A DNA stretch of 64,000 bases from NCBI GenBank assembly GCA_037833965.1, contig AP031354.1, positions 15,168,001 through 15,232,000 on the forward strand. The letters are read 5' to 3'. Positions 34,927 through 46,509 of this stretch are shown here, piece by piece (position 1 is the first letter of the stretch; each line of letters begins with the position of its first letter). The position numbers and the translations under genes are program-made. The DNA comes from Marchantia polymorpha subsp. ruderalis (lineage: Eukaryota; Streptophyta; Marchantiopsida; Marchantiales; Marchantiaceae). The notes beneath the pieces are model-generated. The model had not been told where the DNA came from and did not search any database. It saw nothing but the letters and a program-made list of their open reading frames with translations.

Positions 34927-36714
34927 ACTGAGGACATAGCTCTGCGGAGATAATAGAGGCTACTAGTTTGGTGTGGGGGGTCCAGCAGGCTAGACATGGT
35001 CAATCATATCTGAAAGAAGTGGTTGTGAAATGAGCTGTTCCGTTGGAGCTGCACATTTACTTCCCGGTGGAGGAGCTCGACTGGTTTGATGGGGTTCATG
35101 CTATTTAGAGACAACAATTGTCCAACAGGGGTGATTGAAACGCGATCATGGAAATCGAGGAGAGGAGAGGGGAGACATACAGTGGGGTCGTCGACTGGTA
35201 GTTGTGACTCGGACTTGGAGTAGCTGTGAATGGAGGGGAGGTCCCAGGGGCTCTCACATTAGCCCTCAATTTAGGCTTACGGACTGCACCGCTAGATAGC
35301 CATCAATCACTACAGCAGATGCTGCCTGCTTTTGTAGAGCCAGCCCACTCACTTGAGCACGTTCGTTCTCTCATTTCGGATCCTGAAACCTCAGGGAAGC
35401 AGCTGCCGCACTGCCGCAGCGTGACTTGCACCGAATCGATCATTGCTCAGAAGGATAAACACTACTCCTTTCACGTGTATTGATAATTCTGTCCTCTTGG
35501 TAACATGTTTGTGCTACTTGATGACATACAACGCATGATATACAACGCATGTTGACCATCTTTCGTCTGATCCTGGACCATTTTGGAAGCTATGGTTTTT
35601 TCATGTTTACTACCTTTTGATAAATAAAAAGACAAATCAAACCTTTCCGTGCAGTTTTTAGACTGGGGAAAATTGAAATTCCTACCGGTGTTAAACGCTT
35701 TGGCCTTACTTCAGATCGAACCTGCATACTCAACACAAGATATCTCTTCTCTGGACCTGTTGGTTGTCATTTGAACTCATCTCACCGTCAGCTGCTCAAA
35801 GCAATGATAGATTCCAATCCTCATTTGGAGCTGCTTTCTCATTCTCATCTCGACGGAAGTGTGCCAAACACATTTTAGTGAGTCTGGCCTACAAAACGAT
35901 CGTTTTGGAAATTTGTTTTCTGTGTTTCATAGTCTGATTGCAACATGAATGACTACGTATGACCACACTTCATATTCTCCTCAATTCTTTTGGTTCAACT
36001 TTTCCCGTTTTTTTTCCTCGGTGAAACTACTCGAAGTAGAATTGGTGTAGCAAGTTGTTAGAATTTTGTTAGTATTGACGTCATGGTCAAATACACACCC
36101 CAAATCCATCAGGTAGGCGATTTAGCCAAAAAGTTCATTTCTCTCTATGCCAGCATGTCAAAGGAGCTCACTACAGATGGAAAATGAACGGGGTTATCTG
36201 GATCCGACCTTTGACGTAATGCCATACAGAGGACGAATATCAGTCAGAATCGGGGAACAAGGAACTAGGTTGACTCTTTCAGTAAAAGCTACAGTTGGTC
36301 CCTAGCTCATGAAAAACATTTTAGAAAAGGAGAAATCTCAATGATCGAATTGGATTTCAGCATGAAATATGAGGATAGACTTTCGCTTGGTTTAGACTGA
36401 CCGCTACGCATTCATGTCACTGGCAGGACTAGCAAATCATAGGCTCTGGGTCCCATCCTCCATACGCTATGGCTGGAGCATCTTAAATCGAGAATACTCC
36501 CTCCCTTTCTTTTCGGATGCTTAGCTTCATTCGCCTTGTCCCCAAGTGATGACCACTCCACTTGCCTCGGTGTCCATGTTCTTTTCCCTAATGCTGTTAC
36601 CAACGGAGAAGGTTCAGCGACCTTCGCATGAAAGCAGCTGTTATGGAGAATTTCAAACGACTGTAGCTTTCGTATGAGCCCCCTCCCCCACCTTCTCCCA
36701 CCATCAAGTCAGTG

Positions 36715-36736
36715 TACTACTACTACTACTACTACT
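36715..36736 (+). repeat. (TAC)n microsatellite
   Basis: Seven TAC triplets, with a related CTT/CTA-rich stretch again at 36890-36930. Confidence 0.85.
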
Positions 36737-37009
36737 TCTAACTTCCCCTCCGTCTGTTTGTTGGTTCCCGGGGGAGAGGACCTGCTCTCGAAACCATTCC
36801 ACACTCTCCCCTTCCCCCCTTTAACGTGGCATGCTAACACTCAATTCGACAATGCCCTCCAGGCTCCAGGATTATCGTCCCGACTCCTTCTTCTACTTCT
36901 TCTACCACTAGTACTTCTACTTCTACTACTTGCTGGGAATCATCGCATGAGATTACAAGGTACTCGACAGGAGACATGTTTCTAGTCGCAGTTCATTATC
37001 GAGTGACTA

Positions 37010-37996
37010 ATCATGATTGCTTGTTCAGCTGGCCTTGTCTCTGGGGGAGACTCTGGGAATCCATGGGTTGGACCTGCAGCACCTTTTGCCCACAGGAAAG
37101 CACTGGCTACAATAATAAGCTTTTCTTTGCTTTTCTCATGCGGAGGACCAAAAATCATATTTTTGTCCCTTGTCACCGAGCTTTATCTACTTGCGGAGGA
37201 ATACAAGCCGAGCTGCAGTGACAGTGGCCGAGTGCCCTACTTTTCTGCTCGCCGTGTTTTGTTTGCGGACGAGGGCAGGCCTCTGCTAAGACAGTGGACC
37301 GGATCCATGGCTGGCCTTGTCGCCAACTCTGACCTCGCTTTTGGATCCCGGAGGTTTGGAGTAAGCCATGGCTATACTGGGCCAGTCCGAGCTCTTCCCC
37401 TATCGCTGTCGCTTGAAAAGCAATTCGGATGAGCATGAGCAGCCCGATCTCTACTTTTGATGATACTGCTCTACTCGCTAAATTTGTTTCCATGTGATGG
37501 AGACCTTTGCGAGATCGCTTTTTCTGTATTTGATGGTGGGCATGGTGGTACCGCAGGGCGTACCAACGTGTGCAGTGGTGGCCTCCCCCCAGAATAAGCA
37601 ACCATTGCAGCTGAAGGATATCTCCCTGCGCTCTAATTTAGAAACATTTGTCTCGCCATGATAATGATGGCCACTGCAACTGCAGTGCATGAGCGGATCC
37701 ATGCTTTTGCCTTGTCCCTGAGCGACGCAGATCTGCCTAGCGATACTCGAGTTCGTCCGGGCTCTAAACCTGGCCTGTCTCTAAATCAGGGGATCCCGGG
37801 CTTGCTTAATTATGCTCGCCCCGGTCGCTAAGCATGGGGCTCGTCTCTAAGCCTCGGAGGTTCGCGTAATGATAACCTAATTTTGGCCCCTAAACATGGC
37901 CTTGTCTCTAACTGCGAGCATCGGCCCCTCCCTAATCATGGATGTTTTGTTCTCTAAGCAAGGGTTTGTCTCTGGATCCGACTAACAAGGCTGCTT

Positions 37997-38027
<31 letters not shown>

Positions 38028-38080
38028 TGTCCTTAATCAGTGGAGCTGCAGCCGGTACCACTAGCCCTGTCCCTATTATG
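37010..38080 (+). repeat. Degenerate repeat field (consensus near GTCTCTAAGCATGG)
   Basis: Variants of a short motif recur every 15-40 bases, most densely at 37755-37990: for example GTCTCTAAATCAGGGG, GTCGCTAAGCATGGGG, GTCTCTAAGCCTCGG, CCCCTAAACATGGCC, GTCTCTAACTGCGAG, CTCCCTAATCATGGAT and TTCTCTAAGCAAGGG. Related forms are scattered back to about 37.03 kb (CCTTGTCTCTGGG) and on to 38.07 kb. The units are too diverged and irregularly spaced to be a recent satellite. Some copies contain TGTCTC. No protein frame explains the pattern. Confidence 0.55.
37997..38023 (+). repeat. (AG)n microsatellite
   Basis: An uninterrupted AG run within the degenerate repeat field. Confidence 0.9.
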
Positions 38081-38100
38081 CCCATCGTCTGCTCCCATCT

Positions 38101-38133
38101 CAAGGGCAGGGGCAAGGGCAGGGGCAGGGGCAT
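38101..38133 (+). repeat. GGGGCA/AGGGCA array
   Basis: Five hexamers of GGGGCA or AAGGGCA type, a sister of the GGGGCT arrays. Confidence 0.85.
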
Positions 38134-38487
38134 GGCCAAGGGCTTAGTAGAACTCCGTGATACGACTCCGACTACCCCTCGAGTCGTACGATCTACATTT
38201 CTTCGCGCATCGATGCCAGGACTACGAAGACATGATTTCCAAGACAAGGATCTCGCGAGGTAAAACGTGGGGCGAGCATACGCAGCACCAAAGATATTCC
38301 GCACTCCTGGCCGCGTGATGAAAGCCCAATCTTTTGCTTGCCATGGGAAATTTTTCCCCAGGAAAGTGGTTTAGGGTGCTTTAGGGTTTCGGTCCGCCCC
38401 GGGAGACGTAGAAAAGGCAGCAGCAGGTATTGACTCTTAGTCACGAAGAGAGTGATTGCGCAACAAAGGAGGAAAACGAAGAGTGCA

Positions 38488-38748
38488 CTAGACGGAGGGT
38501 GGAAAACGAACAGCCTGCAAAATATCGTCGCCGCGCAAATTGTTTGGATATGCAAATTCAAATGTATCTATGTGCTCTTCGACATATTCACGTAATTGAT
38601 TGCAAAGGAAAGAAAGCATGGCACAAAGGGAAAGGAAAGCCTTCACGGGCCCATCCATGCGTGCTTTCAGCACTTCTTCAGCGAGTCTCCGCTTTTTCTT
38701 CTTCGCTGCGATTTCGTGCACCTCGACCCTTTTTCCTCCCATCCTCAT
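38488..38748 (-). CDS. Unassigned small ORF, 86 aa, basic N-terminus
   Basis: An ATG-initiated frame of 86 residues starting MRMGGKRVEVHEIAAKKKKR, then a short hydrophobic stretch and an acidic segment (EYVEEHIDTFEFAYP). Composition and codon pattern look protein-like and the basic cluster resembles a nuclear localisation signal, but no family is recognised. A TTTTGCAG acceptor-like sequence lies near its 3' end, so the real exon structure could differ. There is no recognised neighbour. Confidence 0.3.
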   Translation of the reverse strand: MRMGGKRVEVHEIAAKKKKRRLAEEVLKARMDGPVKAFLSLCAMLSFLCNQLREYVEEHIDTFEFAYPNNLRGDDILQAVRFPPSV

Positions 38749-39189
38749 AAGATGGATAAGATTTATTTTGCGAAGAAGAAAAAATCCGCAGGCCTGATTC
38801 TTGTACTTTCTTGCTTCCTAATTCTCTCGCCGCTGGCTCCGCCTCGTCTCTCTTCGCTCGTGACGACCCAAGACATCGTCGCCGCAAGGAATTTTCGACG
38901 TAGCCGCGGATTTGCATCCCTCACCGTGCACCTTTCTGCGAATCTTTTACGCACATCGGCCATCATTACATGATTGCTGTGGGTCATGTGAATCCTCTTT
39001 AATCCCTTTCGAGCCATCTCGCTTTCATCTCGCTTTGCAGACACGGGCACGAGGTCGGATCGAAGCACCTTCAGTCCAACGCAACGCACCAGGAACCCTC
39101 TCCGGAAACAGCCCCGAAACCGGGCCTCTCACCCGGTTGCCGGTCATCAGAGGTCACGTCGATGATACACCACGGCTCATGTGAGCTCG

Positions 39190-40450
39190 ACTGCGGGCCG
39201 TGAATCTACCAGGTTCGCAGCAACCCGGTAGAGGAGAAAGGCCGCAACCAGGTGCCAGATGTTGATGCTAAGGAGGAGAGAGATATTATTTCTAGGCGCA
39301 TATTTGATGCATACTTCTAAACTGAAGAAGCTCCACGGGGTCCCACTGAGGCGAGAGCCGTTAATAATAAGCTGGCATTAGCGCTTCCAGAACGAAATAC
39401 TTAATCAGCGCAGCCCCAAATGCTCTGCCATAGGGCCAATTTTATTAGAAAATCATAATGTCCAGGACCATGGACGCAGCATCTTGGTCCACTTTATTAG
39501 AATATACTTATCTTTAGTCACCGATCTAGCTAAGCACCATTATTCAGAGCGGGGACGGAAGGATCAGGGAAGCTGAAGTGAGCATTTGGAGCCGCCATCG
39601 TTCGAGAGCGAAGTTATAGACATGGCTATAGAAAGACCTCCAGCGCTTTGTCATGTCCCGATGGTCGACCAATGTTAGTATGTATTGATCAGTGTGCTGC
39701 CAAGCCAAAGGTATAAACGAATGTAGCGATTTTCCAAAGCATGATTGCTTTTGTCCTCCATTAGCCCCTAAACTTAGTCACTAATTGAATGGCCTCCAGA
39801 AAACTGGCGGATCTTCGTTGAAAGAGGAGTCTTGTCCCAACGACAGTCGCTCCGTCCCCAACCGAAACTAAAGCATTGCTAAAGTTAGTAAAATGTTCTT
39901 ACTCAGACGCAGGGTCGAGTAGACCAAGTAGTTGCACACATAGAGTCCATTCTAGTGCTTGTCCCCAGATGGCCCTAAAATTAGCTGGTGTCGAGTAGGT
40001 CTAATTAGGAGTCGTTTTATTAGTTTGTTGTCTCAACTCAACCGCCATCTCCCGTTGGTTCTCGCTTCAAATCATGAGGGGGAATGACGAGGAGCTGCTT
40101 CTTTTCTGATTCAGCTAGCAGCTCATGCTCATGCTCCTAAATCTGAATCAAGTCCTAGCTGCCCAACTTGTTTAGGCACCCTTCGTCTTGAGCTCGGTGG
40201 AACATTGATGATCAGCGGCAGCGGCTGCAATAACATCAACAACAACTTCCTGCTTTTCTTCCGAGCTTCTCTTAATTTCAAATGCCTTGCTGTGTTTCAC
40301 ATTCATCAAGACTGCATCTATCTGCAGTTTTGAGATACAGAACATGAGATCGTCCCTGACACCTTTGATTTCTACCTGGACGAGACTAGACTACGCATCG
40401 GAATAACATGGAAAGATCTCATCCAATCGTGTGTGGATAAACCGAGTTGG
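39190..40450. other. Intergenic DNA, nothing recognised
   Basis: No open frame of useful length and no RNA gene signature. Composition drifts toward AT-rich at the right end. Confidence 0.5.
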
Positions 40451-43255
40451 TAACATGGGGCTAGTATCAAATATATCATAACGTAAAATTATATTTGAGA
40501 TATTCATTTGACCAATACTTTTATAAATAGCATAAAATTCAATACAAATTCCACGTTATGAGATTGACAAATTAGTTTTCTTGCCAATCTACGAAGAAAT
40601 TTTTGGTTCTAAATTAATCCAGGTAATATGAACTTTTTGAAATTTTCTTAAGCTTTATCATTTATTTAAAGAAAATATTATAATACGAATACTATAGCAT
40701 TCACTTTCTTCAAATGCTTGAAAAAAATTTGATGAATATCAATTTTAAGCGGTAATATGATAAAAGTTTACAACTCAACGTGCCCATATGATTGCATATT
40801 TCAGTGGATGTCACTTAAATTCCGAAAATATACACTCTCAAGTAGATAAGGACTTGGCGCTTTTCTTCTACATGTGACTGCAAAGTTCGCGTCGTACGAT
40901 GTGCACTAAAGCATGGCGGGCAATCCAAGCATGGTCGGTCGTTGTCAGATCCAGGCAGTTTTAAGTTACTTTCAAACTCTAACTCATAACACATTCGATT
41001 CATTTCATCTTTATTATATCCATTATATGTGCAGTTTGCGATTGAAGAACATGCCGAGGTGTCAAACACCAATCTCCCGGATGGAAATGACAATTTTGGG
41101 ATGAAGGGTAGCAACTCACATGTCGCTCCATTCTTTGCCTTTACCTTACTTTCTTGCTCTACGAGAAATGATACAAATCTAAACATTTTTACACATCTAG
41201 TCCAATTAGGGTCTATGTATGGAAAAATATATTAACTGATATAGCAGAATAAGTGGGAACATATCATTCAGTCATACATGGATGAAGTTGAAGACAAAGG
41301 AGTATAGAGCTAGACCCTAATAACATCAAGATGAGATGTGTTTCGTAATGTATCTAAGAGATATTTTTTGCCGCCACGATATCTCGAGATAACATATGTC
41401 AAAGATGCATCGAACAAATATGAACTCTCTCTCTAGATGACTCTCATGTAACCTACGCTGTATTTTCAAATAGTTTTGCTTGCTTGTCTTACCATGTAAC
41501 TTGTTTGCTCGTATGCACCTTCATCCATATTCTTAACACGCTTGAATATCTTTGATAAGAAATTATGTATGTCCTATATGACTATTGCAAAAAAAAAAAC
41601 TTGAATTTTTTATAGTAAAGTTAAAAAAGAATTTTTTATTCCCTAGTTACATGTGAAAGGTCAGATTTATTCTCCTTGACGAACACAAAATCCTGATAAG
41701 TTTTCTGATTAAACGAGCACCAATTGTAATTATTATGATGTGTGATGGAAAAGATGGAAAGATGGAAAATCATCTTTGGATATGTGTCTCGAAAGATTGA
41801 AAACAGTTTCATAGCTTTTACATGGAATCATGTGATCTTATACAAACGATATTTGAATAATGGAGTCACACATTTGATTTATGGAAGCAAGATTTATATT
41901 TTACTTTTCTATCAATAAAATTAGAGTTTAAATATTTAGCATAAAACATTTAAACTGACATGAAATTTACATATCATGGCTATACCTACCATGGCTATAC
42001 CTACCTATACATACCATGGTCATACATATCATGCCTTGTTTTTATTCATCCACCTACTTATTATAGGGTATAAATGAGAAATAACTTTAGAAGTCATAAT
42101 CTTTTACATATTTTTATTTCTCATTCAAGGGACAAATGATGATTCTTTATATTATCGTAATGAATGAGGTGTGTCGAAAATATTGGATATATCACGTAGT
42201 AATCTATACTTAAAAGACAACTACATTTGATATTGATTTACCAAATTACTTTTATAAAAGCATTTTTTTATTTTTTTTCAAAATGCTGTATTGAGAATCA
42301 ATAAATCCTTTGTCAAATTTTTATTTTTATTCATCTTTAAGATGAATGGAGAATGAAAGAAAGCAAATTATGTGGATTTGTAGAATAGTGATTTGTTGGT
42401 ACTCTAGCTTATGAATTGTATAAAGATGTTAGTAAGAGAAATCACAATAATTTGACACGGATGCATGATGAAGTATGTTTAAATTTTTTTTAATATGTTG
42501 TTTTATATGTTTCTTTAAATCAACATGTTTTCAGTGTGCTATAAGTAACACTAATCAATGTCAAATTTTGTAGAACAGTCACGGTAGATAATGTTTATTT
42601 CAATGGCTTTGTTGTTTGTAGATCACTTGATCTTCATCATTTTAAAATCTTGAAGATTTTGCGATTGGACCTAGTGTTGGATTCATTTCATTACTATAAT
42701 GTTAGATGGAATCCTTCCATCCTTCTTGCTATTTACCTGTCGAGGCCTTGTTTCATTGAAACTGTCAATAATGATCTGATACAAGATTTTTAATCTATAT
42801 AAGTTGGATGAGTATTCACTTTTTCTTATTTCTTAATAAAAGGAAAAAAAATTGGATTTTTATCTTAAGAATTATACAAGCTAGTAATCTATACATATAT
42901 TAATGTGTACACTTTGCCAATAATAGACCATACATTATGCTAAAAGTGCATGATATCCATGTTGCATAGGTTATAGGTTTTCATGCAAACATCTCCGAGT
43001 TGACTTTCATGTCTTCTTGTATAGTGAATAATATAACTAACCATGTGTTCGAGATATGGGGTAATGACTTTCCCATCCTTCTATGATTCCCTTCCGAATT
43101 AGTATAATGATTCTAACCCAACAAGATATATGAATAATTACACTTTTCCAAATTATGTCACATGTAGAATATGAAAAAACATGTGCAATAATGCAAAAGG
43201 CAAGTGCCTGGATATGAGGTAACGCTCCATGTATGTGAGCAGAATTGATATTCTA
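40450..43255. other. AT-rich block
   Basis: A+T-rich DNA similar to the blocks at 1.8-5.0 and 31.6-34.0 kb. A minus-strand frame of 123 codons at 40815-41186 (starts MFRFVSFLVEQES) is open but has no recognised domain. A 15-bp tandem duplication lies at 41975-42004. Confidence 0.6.
41975..42004 (+). repeat. 15-bp tandem duplication
   Basis: CATGGCTATACCTAC occurs twice back to back and is followed by degraded copies up to about 42030. Confidence 0.9.
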
Positions 43256-44069
43256 TCTCTCAACTGGACAAGGAGAAACTGTTGGCGTATTTCGGTATGG
43301 GTTCAAGTATGGAAATAGCTATATAGCAACACTGAACTCTCACAAAATGATTCGCAAACGCCACCGACCCCCCGCCTCGGTCCTCAATTTCTGGGCACCT
43401 CCTTGATTCAACAGTAAGGCCAAACAGGCAATTGACCGGCTCGTAGAGTAAAACTGTCTCGGGAATGAAGATGGAAAGAAATGATAATTGATAAGGTTTT
43501 ATTGATCCTATTGGCTGGTGGCAGCGAGTTCCAGGTTTGAGGATGATGCTCAGCAAGTACATGTACAGATTTGGGCCGAAATAAGGAGCTCTAGTGTAGA
43601 CAGGAATCATGAAATCCACATGGGGCATGAAGATGTAAGCCACACGACTTTACGTATTTACAACTCTGAGAGGCAGTCGAAGTAGATCTTGTTCCCTTCG
43701 TGTTCTGGAAGGGCCGGTGAAGGAAGGAAGGAAGGACATTGGATCTCCCGAATTCCCAAATGTGGCACCGGGATGAACAAAGACCGGAGTTGTCGAGTCG
43801 TAGAAAAGTCAGATAATTCTCCAGTCTAGTGCCCAAACACATAAAAAAGCCATCTAATTAATGACTTGAACTTCCCCGGAAGCAAGCAGAAAGTGGAGAA
43901 TATGGCGAGGTGGTGGCAGTGCATAAATTCCGACGCGAAAATGTGACATCTTCGTTCCACTCCGGGATGGACTTTAATAGAAGGTCTTGGTCTACACATC
44001 AGGAGACACAAGTGATGGGTTTTTTTATATGGCAATCAGTATGATGTAGTTCTTGGGATGTAACGGCCT

Positions 44070-44342
44070 CTAGCGCCTTACATTTGCTGGTCGAAATCGA
44101 TAGATGATAAAAGATTGGGGTGATGTGAAGGGCTTGTCTGCTGCTCCATGGAGTCTATCGCAAGAAGAATTGGTCAAAGGCACACACCACGGCATGCAAC
44201 ACATGCCGGAGTTGGGAGAGATGGCTGGTGATGGCTTTTGAGGAAGCTTTTGGATCATAAAGACCTTTTTAACTGACTGCGGAGCCGCCTCCGCATGTAC
44301 TTGTCTTGCCTTCCGTCCTCTATGAAATTCTTCAGCAATCAT
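44070..44342 (-). CDS. Possible small gene, 90 aa, unassigned
   Basis: A frame of 90 residues starting MIAEEFHRGRKARQVHAEAA, with a basic, lysine-rich first half and a cysteine cluster (GMCCMPWCVPL) near residue 50. An intron acceptor-like CACTTGCAG lies five bases before the ATG and an in-frame TAG directly precedes it, as expected for a gene with a leader intron. A donor-like AAAT|GTAAGG occurs just before the stop, so the last codons may be intronic. I do not recognise the family. Confidence 0.35.
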   Translation of the reverse strand: MIAEEFHRGRKARQVHAEAAPQSVKKVFMIQKLPQKPSPAISPNSGMCCMPWCVPLTNSSCDRLHGAADKPFTSPQSFIIYRFRPANVRR

Positions 44343-45800
44343 CTAATCTGCAAGTGTTCGAGCAGGAGGAGGGTTCAGGCATCAGCAGCTGCTGCTTGAG
44401 GGCATTTTGATAGGATCGCTCAAATCTCACACACTTTAGTTCAACTGATTTGTTGACCGAAAACCGGAACAGTAGATTGGCAAACGCATCCCAAGGAACG
44501 GACGACACAATCGAAGAGAGTAAGTACGGTCTGACAGTCCAGTAGTGAGTCAGTCAGTGTTCTTTTCGATCTTAGGCTTTTTTTGCGCTCAGAGATGAAG
44601 AGGAAGATAGAGAGAGAAAGAGAGAGAGAGAGCGGACGCGCTTCGGGATCTACACACTTCCACTTCGTATGACGATGTGATGGACGATGTGAAATTTTTG
44701 ATCCATGTTCTCACACTCAATCGCACCCGCTCAGCTGCGGCAGAGGCCAAACCATGACAGCCGCAGTCAGTAGTTAGTCAGTTTCATCCTTCGCAGGGCA
44801 CAACTCCAAGGAAAGCGTTTCAAGGACAGTAGTCGTCTTCGTCTTCGTCATGGGTAAATGGGATCGGGATCGGGATCCATGGCGTTTTAGGGTGTGGCGT
44901 GGTGCGGTACCAACCAGACTGCTGCTGCTGCTGCTCCTCTCCTCTTCCTCAACTCAAGATGCCTGGGGAAAAGAACCCGCATCAGGCGAGGTCTGAATCA
45001 CACACCAGCTCGTACGACATCAGTCCACCTCACCCCATCTCAAGCAAACAAACGAACCCACAACCACCTCGACTTAACTTCAGTTCATGCTGCTGGTTAG
45101 AGTGTCTGTTGCGAGTGTTTGGAGCTCGCATGCCTCCATTTCATTCTCTCGTGGCGGGAGCCGCCATGTCTGAGCCCTCGCACACAATCGAATCCACGAA
45201 ACCTGCTGAGTCTCCCGCAGAAACAGTCATAAACCGCTTTCGAGCAGATAATGTTTGCGAAAACCGGCATCACTAATTCAATGATCACCCGCAGCGAGCA
45301 AGATGATCATCTGTGGGATGCATCCAGATGCAACGAGACACATCCCTTGACATTGATTCGGGCGAGACAAAGCCACCGCGTTTGATTTATCCCGCTCCCT
45401 CCCTGCGCATCCGCCACTGCCCACCGCAACGAACGAACGAATCGCACGAGTGGCTGCGCCAAAGGGAGCCCAGACTCTACAGTAATGATCTTCCGCCAGC
45501 TCGTGAATGCTGCAGACCTCGCGCACTGGTCAATTGCTCGCGCTCCATCGCCAACCCTTCTCAGCACCGACGACGGATTCGCCTCTTAGGGTTGGGCCAG
45601 GTTTGGACTGCACAGGCCTGTGAGTTTAGAGTACGCTGTACGTAGCAGGGGGAGAAGTAGTCTCCATGGCTTGACCGTAGTTGGCAAGCCACCAGGCCAA
45701 TGGCTCGTGGGTTCGATCTGTGCCTACGATTCTGCCAACAATTAATTGGCCCGGTCGACGCTCGGGTATGGGGCGAGAACAGGTACGAGATTTCCTGATA
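44343..45800. other. Intergenic DNA, no gene recognised
   Basis: Short overlapping frames on both strands without family signatures. It contains a GA run near 44610 and CTG triplets near 44921-44935. Confidence 0.45.
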
Positions 45801-45807
45801 GAGGGGG

Positions 45808-46281
45808 ATGCTTTGCACTTGGCCACTGGAGGACGCAGTTGTTCACGAGCGATGCGTTGAATCAATGATGAAAGCGTTCATGAAATCTCGATCATTTTTT
45901 GTCGTTGAAAGCGGTCTTCGCCGATGTGACGTAGCATGGGCCTCGTCCTCGTCCTCGTCCAAGGTAGGTCCGAGTGAGTCGTACAGCGCAATCGCACAAG
46001 CATTGCCCATGGATTTGTCCTCGGGCCGAACCAAGCATGGCAGGACAGGTTTGTACTCATCCGGAAGACGACGTACCACACAGAAGCGAGCTGTATTTAC
46101 CCCGCCCGAGCAGGCCAGATGGAGCAGATTCTTTGGGACGGGCGATTGGCTTGCCGAGCTCGCTAGTGGGCTAGAGCAAAGGCGGAGGGAATTAGACCAA
46201 AAGTTGGACGAGAACGATCCAGCTCGGACTGTGGTACAGCAGGTGCTGGGGAAAACGGGGAATACTGTGGCGGGGGAGTGA
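45808..46281 (+). CDS. Unassigned ORF, 157 aa
   Basis: A frame of 157 residues whose last 50 look most protein-like: ARWSRFFGTGDWLAELASGL, then a charged helix (EQRRRELDQKLDEN). The middle has a serine run from TCG/TCC repeats, with an AAG|GTAGGT donor-like site next to it (about 45963). The first ATG is 45808, but ATGs near 45865-45880 are also possible. A 300-codon frame is open on the opposite strand; its composition (serine, proline, cysteine) suggests it is the antisense shadow. No family is recognised. Confidence 0.35.
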   Translation: MLCTWPLEDAVVHERCVESMMKAFMKSRSFFVVESGLRRCDVAWASSSSSSKVGPSESYSAIAQALPMDLSSGRTKHGRTGLYSSGRRRTTQKRAVFTPPEQARWSRFFGTGDWLAELASGLEQRRRELDQKLDENDPARTVVQQVLGKTGNTVAGE

Positions 46282-46484
46282 AGTGAAGGTGAATGTGAAT
46301 TAGGCGAGGGGGAGCCAGAAAAGGCGGAGGATCGGTATGGGTCGAGAAGGGGGAAGGAAGGTGCACGGAGGAGGAGAGGGACCTCGGTCTCGGAACTCCT
46401 TTCGATGACAATCACGTGGAATGGAGGGCCCTCCCAGAATCTGGTGCTTGAGTGAGGGAGCAGGATATCCGATGACTTGCAGAA

Positions 46485-46504
46485 GGCAGGCAGGCAGGCA
46501 GGCA
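46485..46504 (+). repeat. (GGCA)n microsatellite
   Basis: Five GGCA tetranucleotides. Confidence 0.9.
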
Positions 46505-46509
46505 GTCTT

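Larger units (their letters stand above)
34080..37000. other. Mixed-composition intergenic DNA, no gene recognised
   Basis: Contains CAG (34444-34461), GA (34567-34588), a 9-bp tandem (34799-34827), GGGGGAA (34899-34926) and TAC (36715-36736) repeats. A 12-bp unit, ATACAACGCATG, is duplicated near 35526-35551. Short frames such as 35226-35483 have no family signature. Confidence 0.5.

Noticed and set aside
45700..45740. GGGTTCGATC resembling a tRNA T-loop
   Set aside because: The five-base stem around it does not pair and no cloverleaf could be formed.
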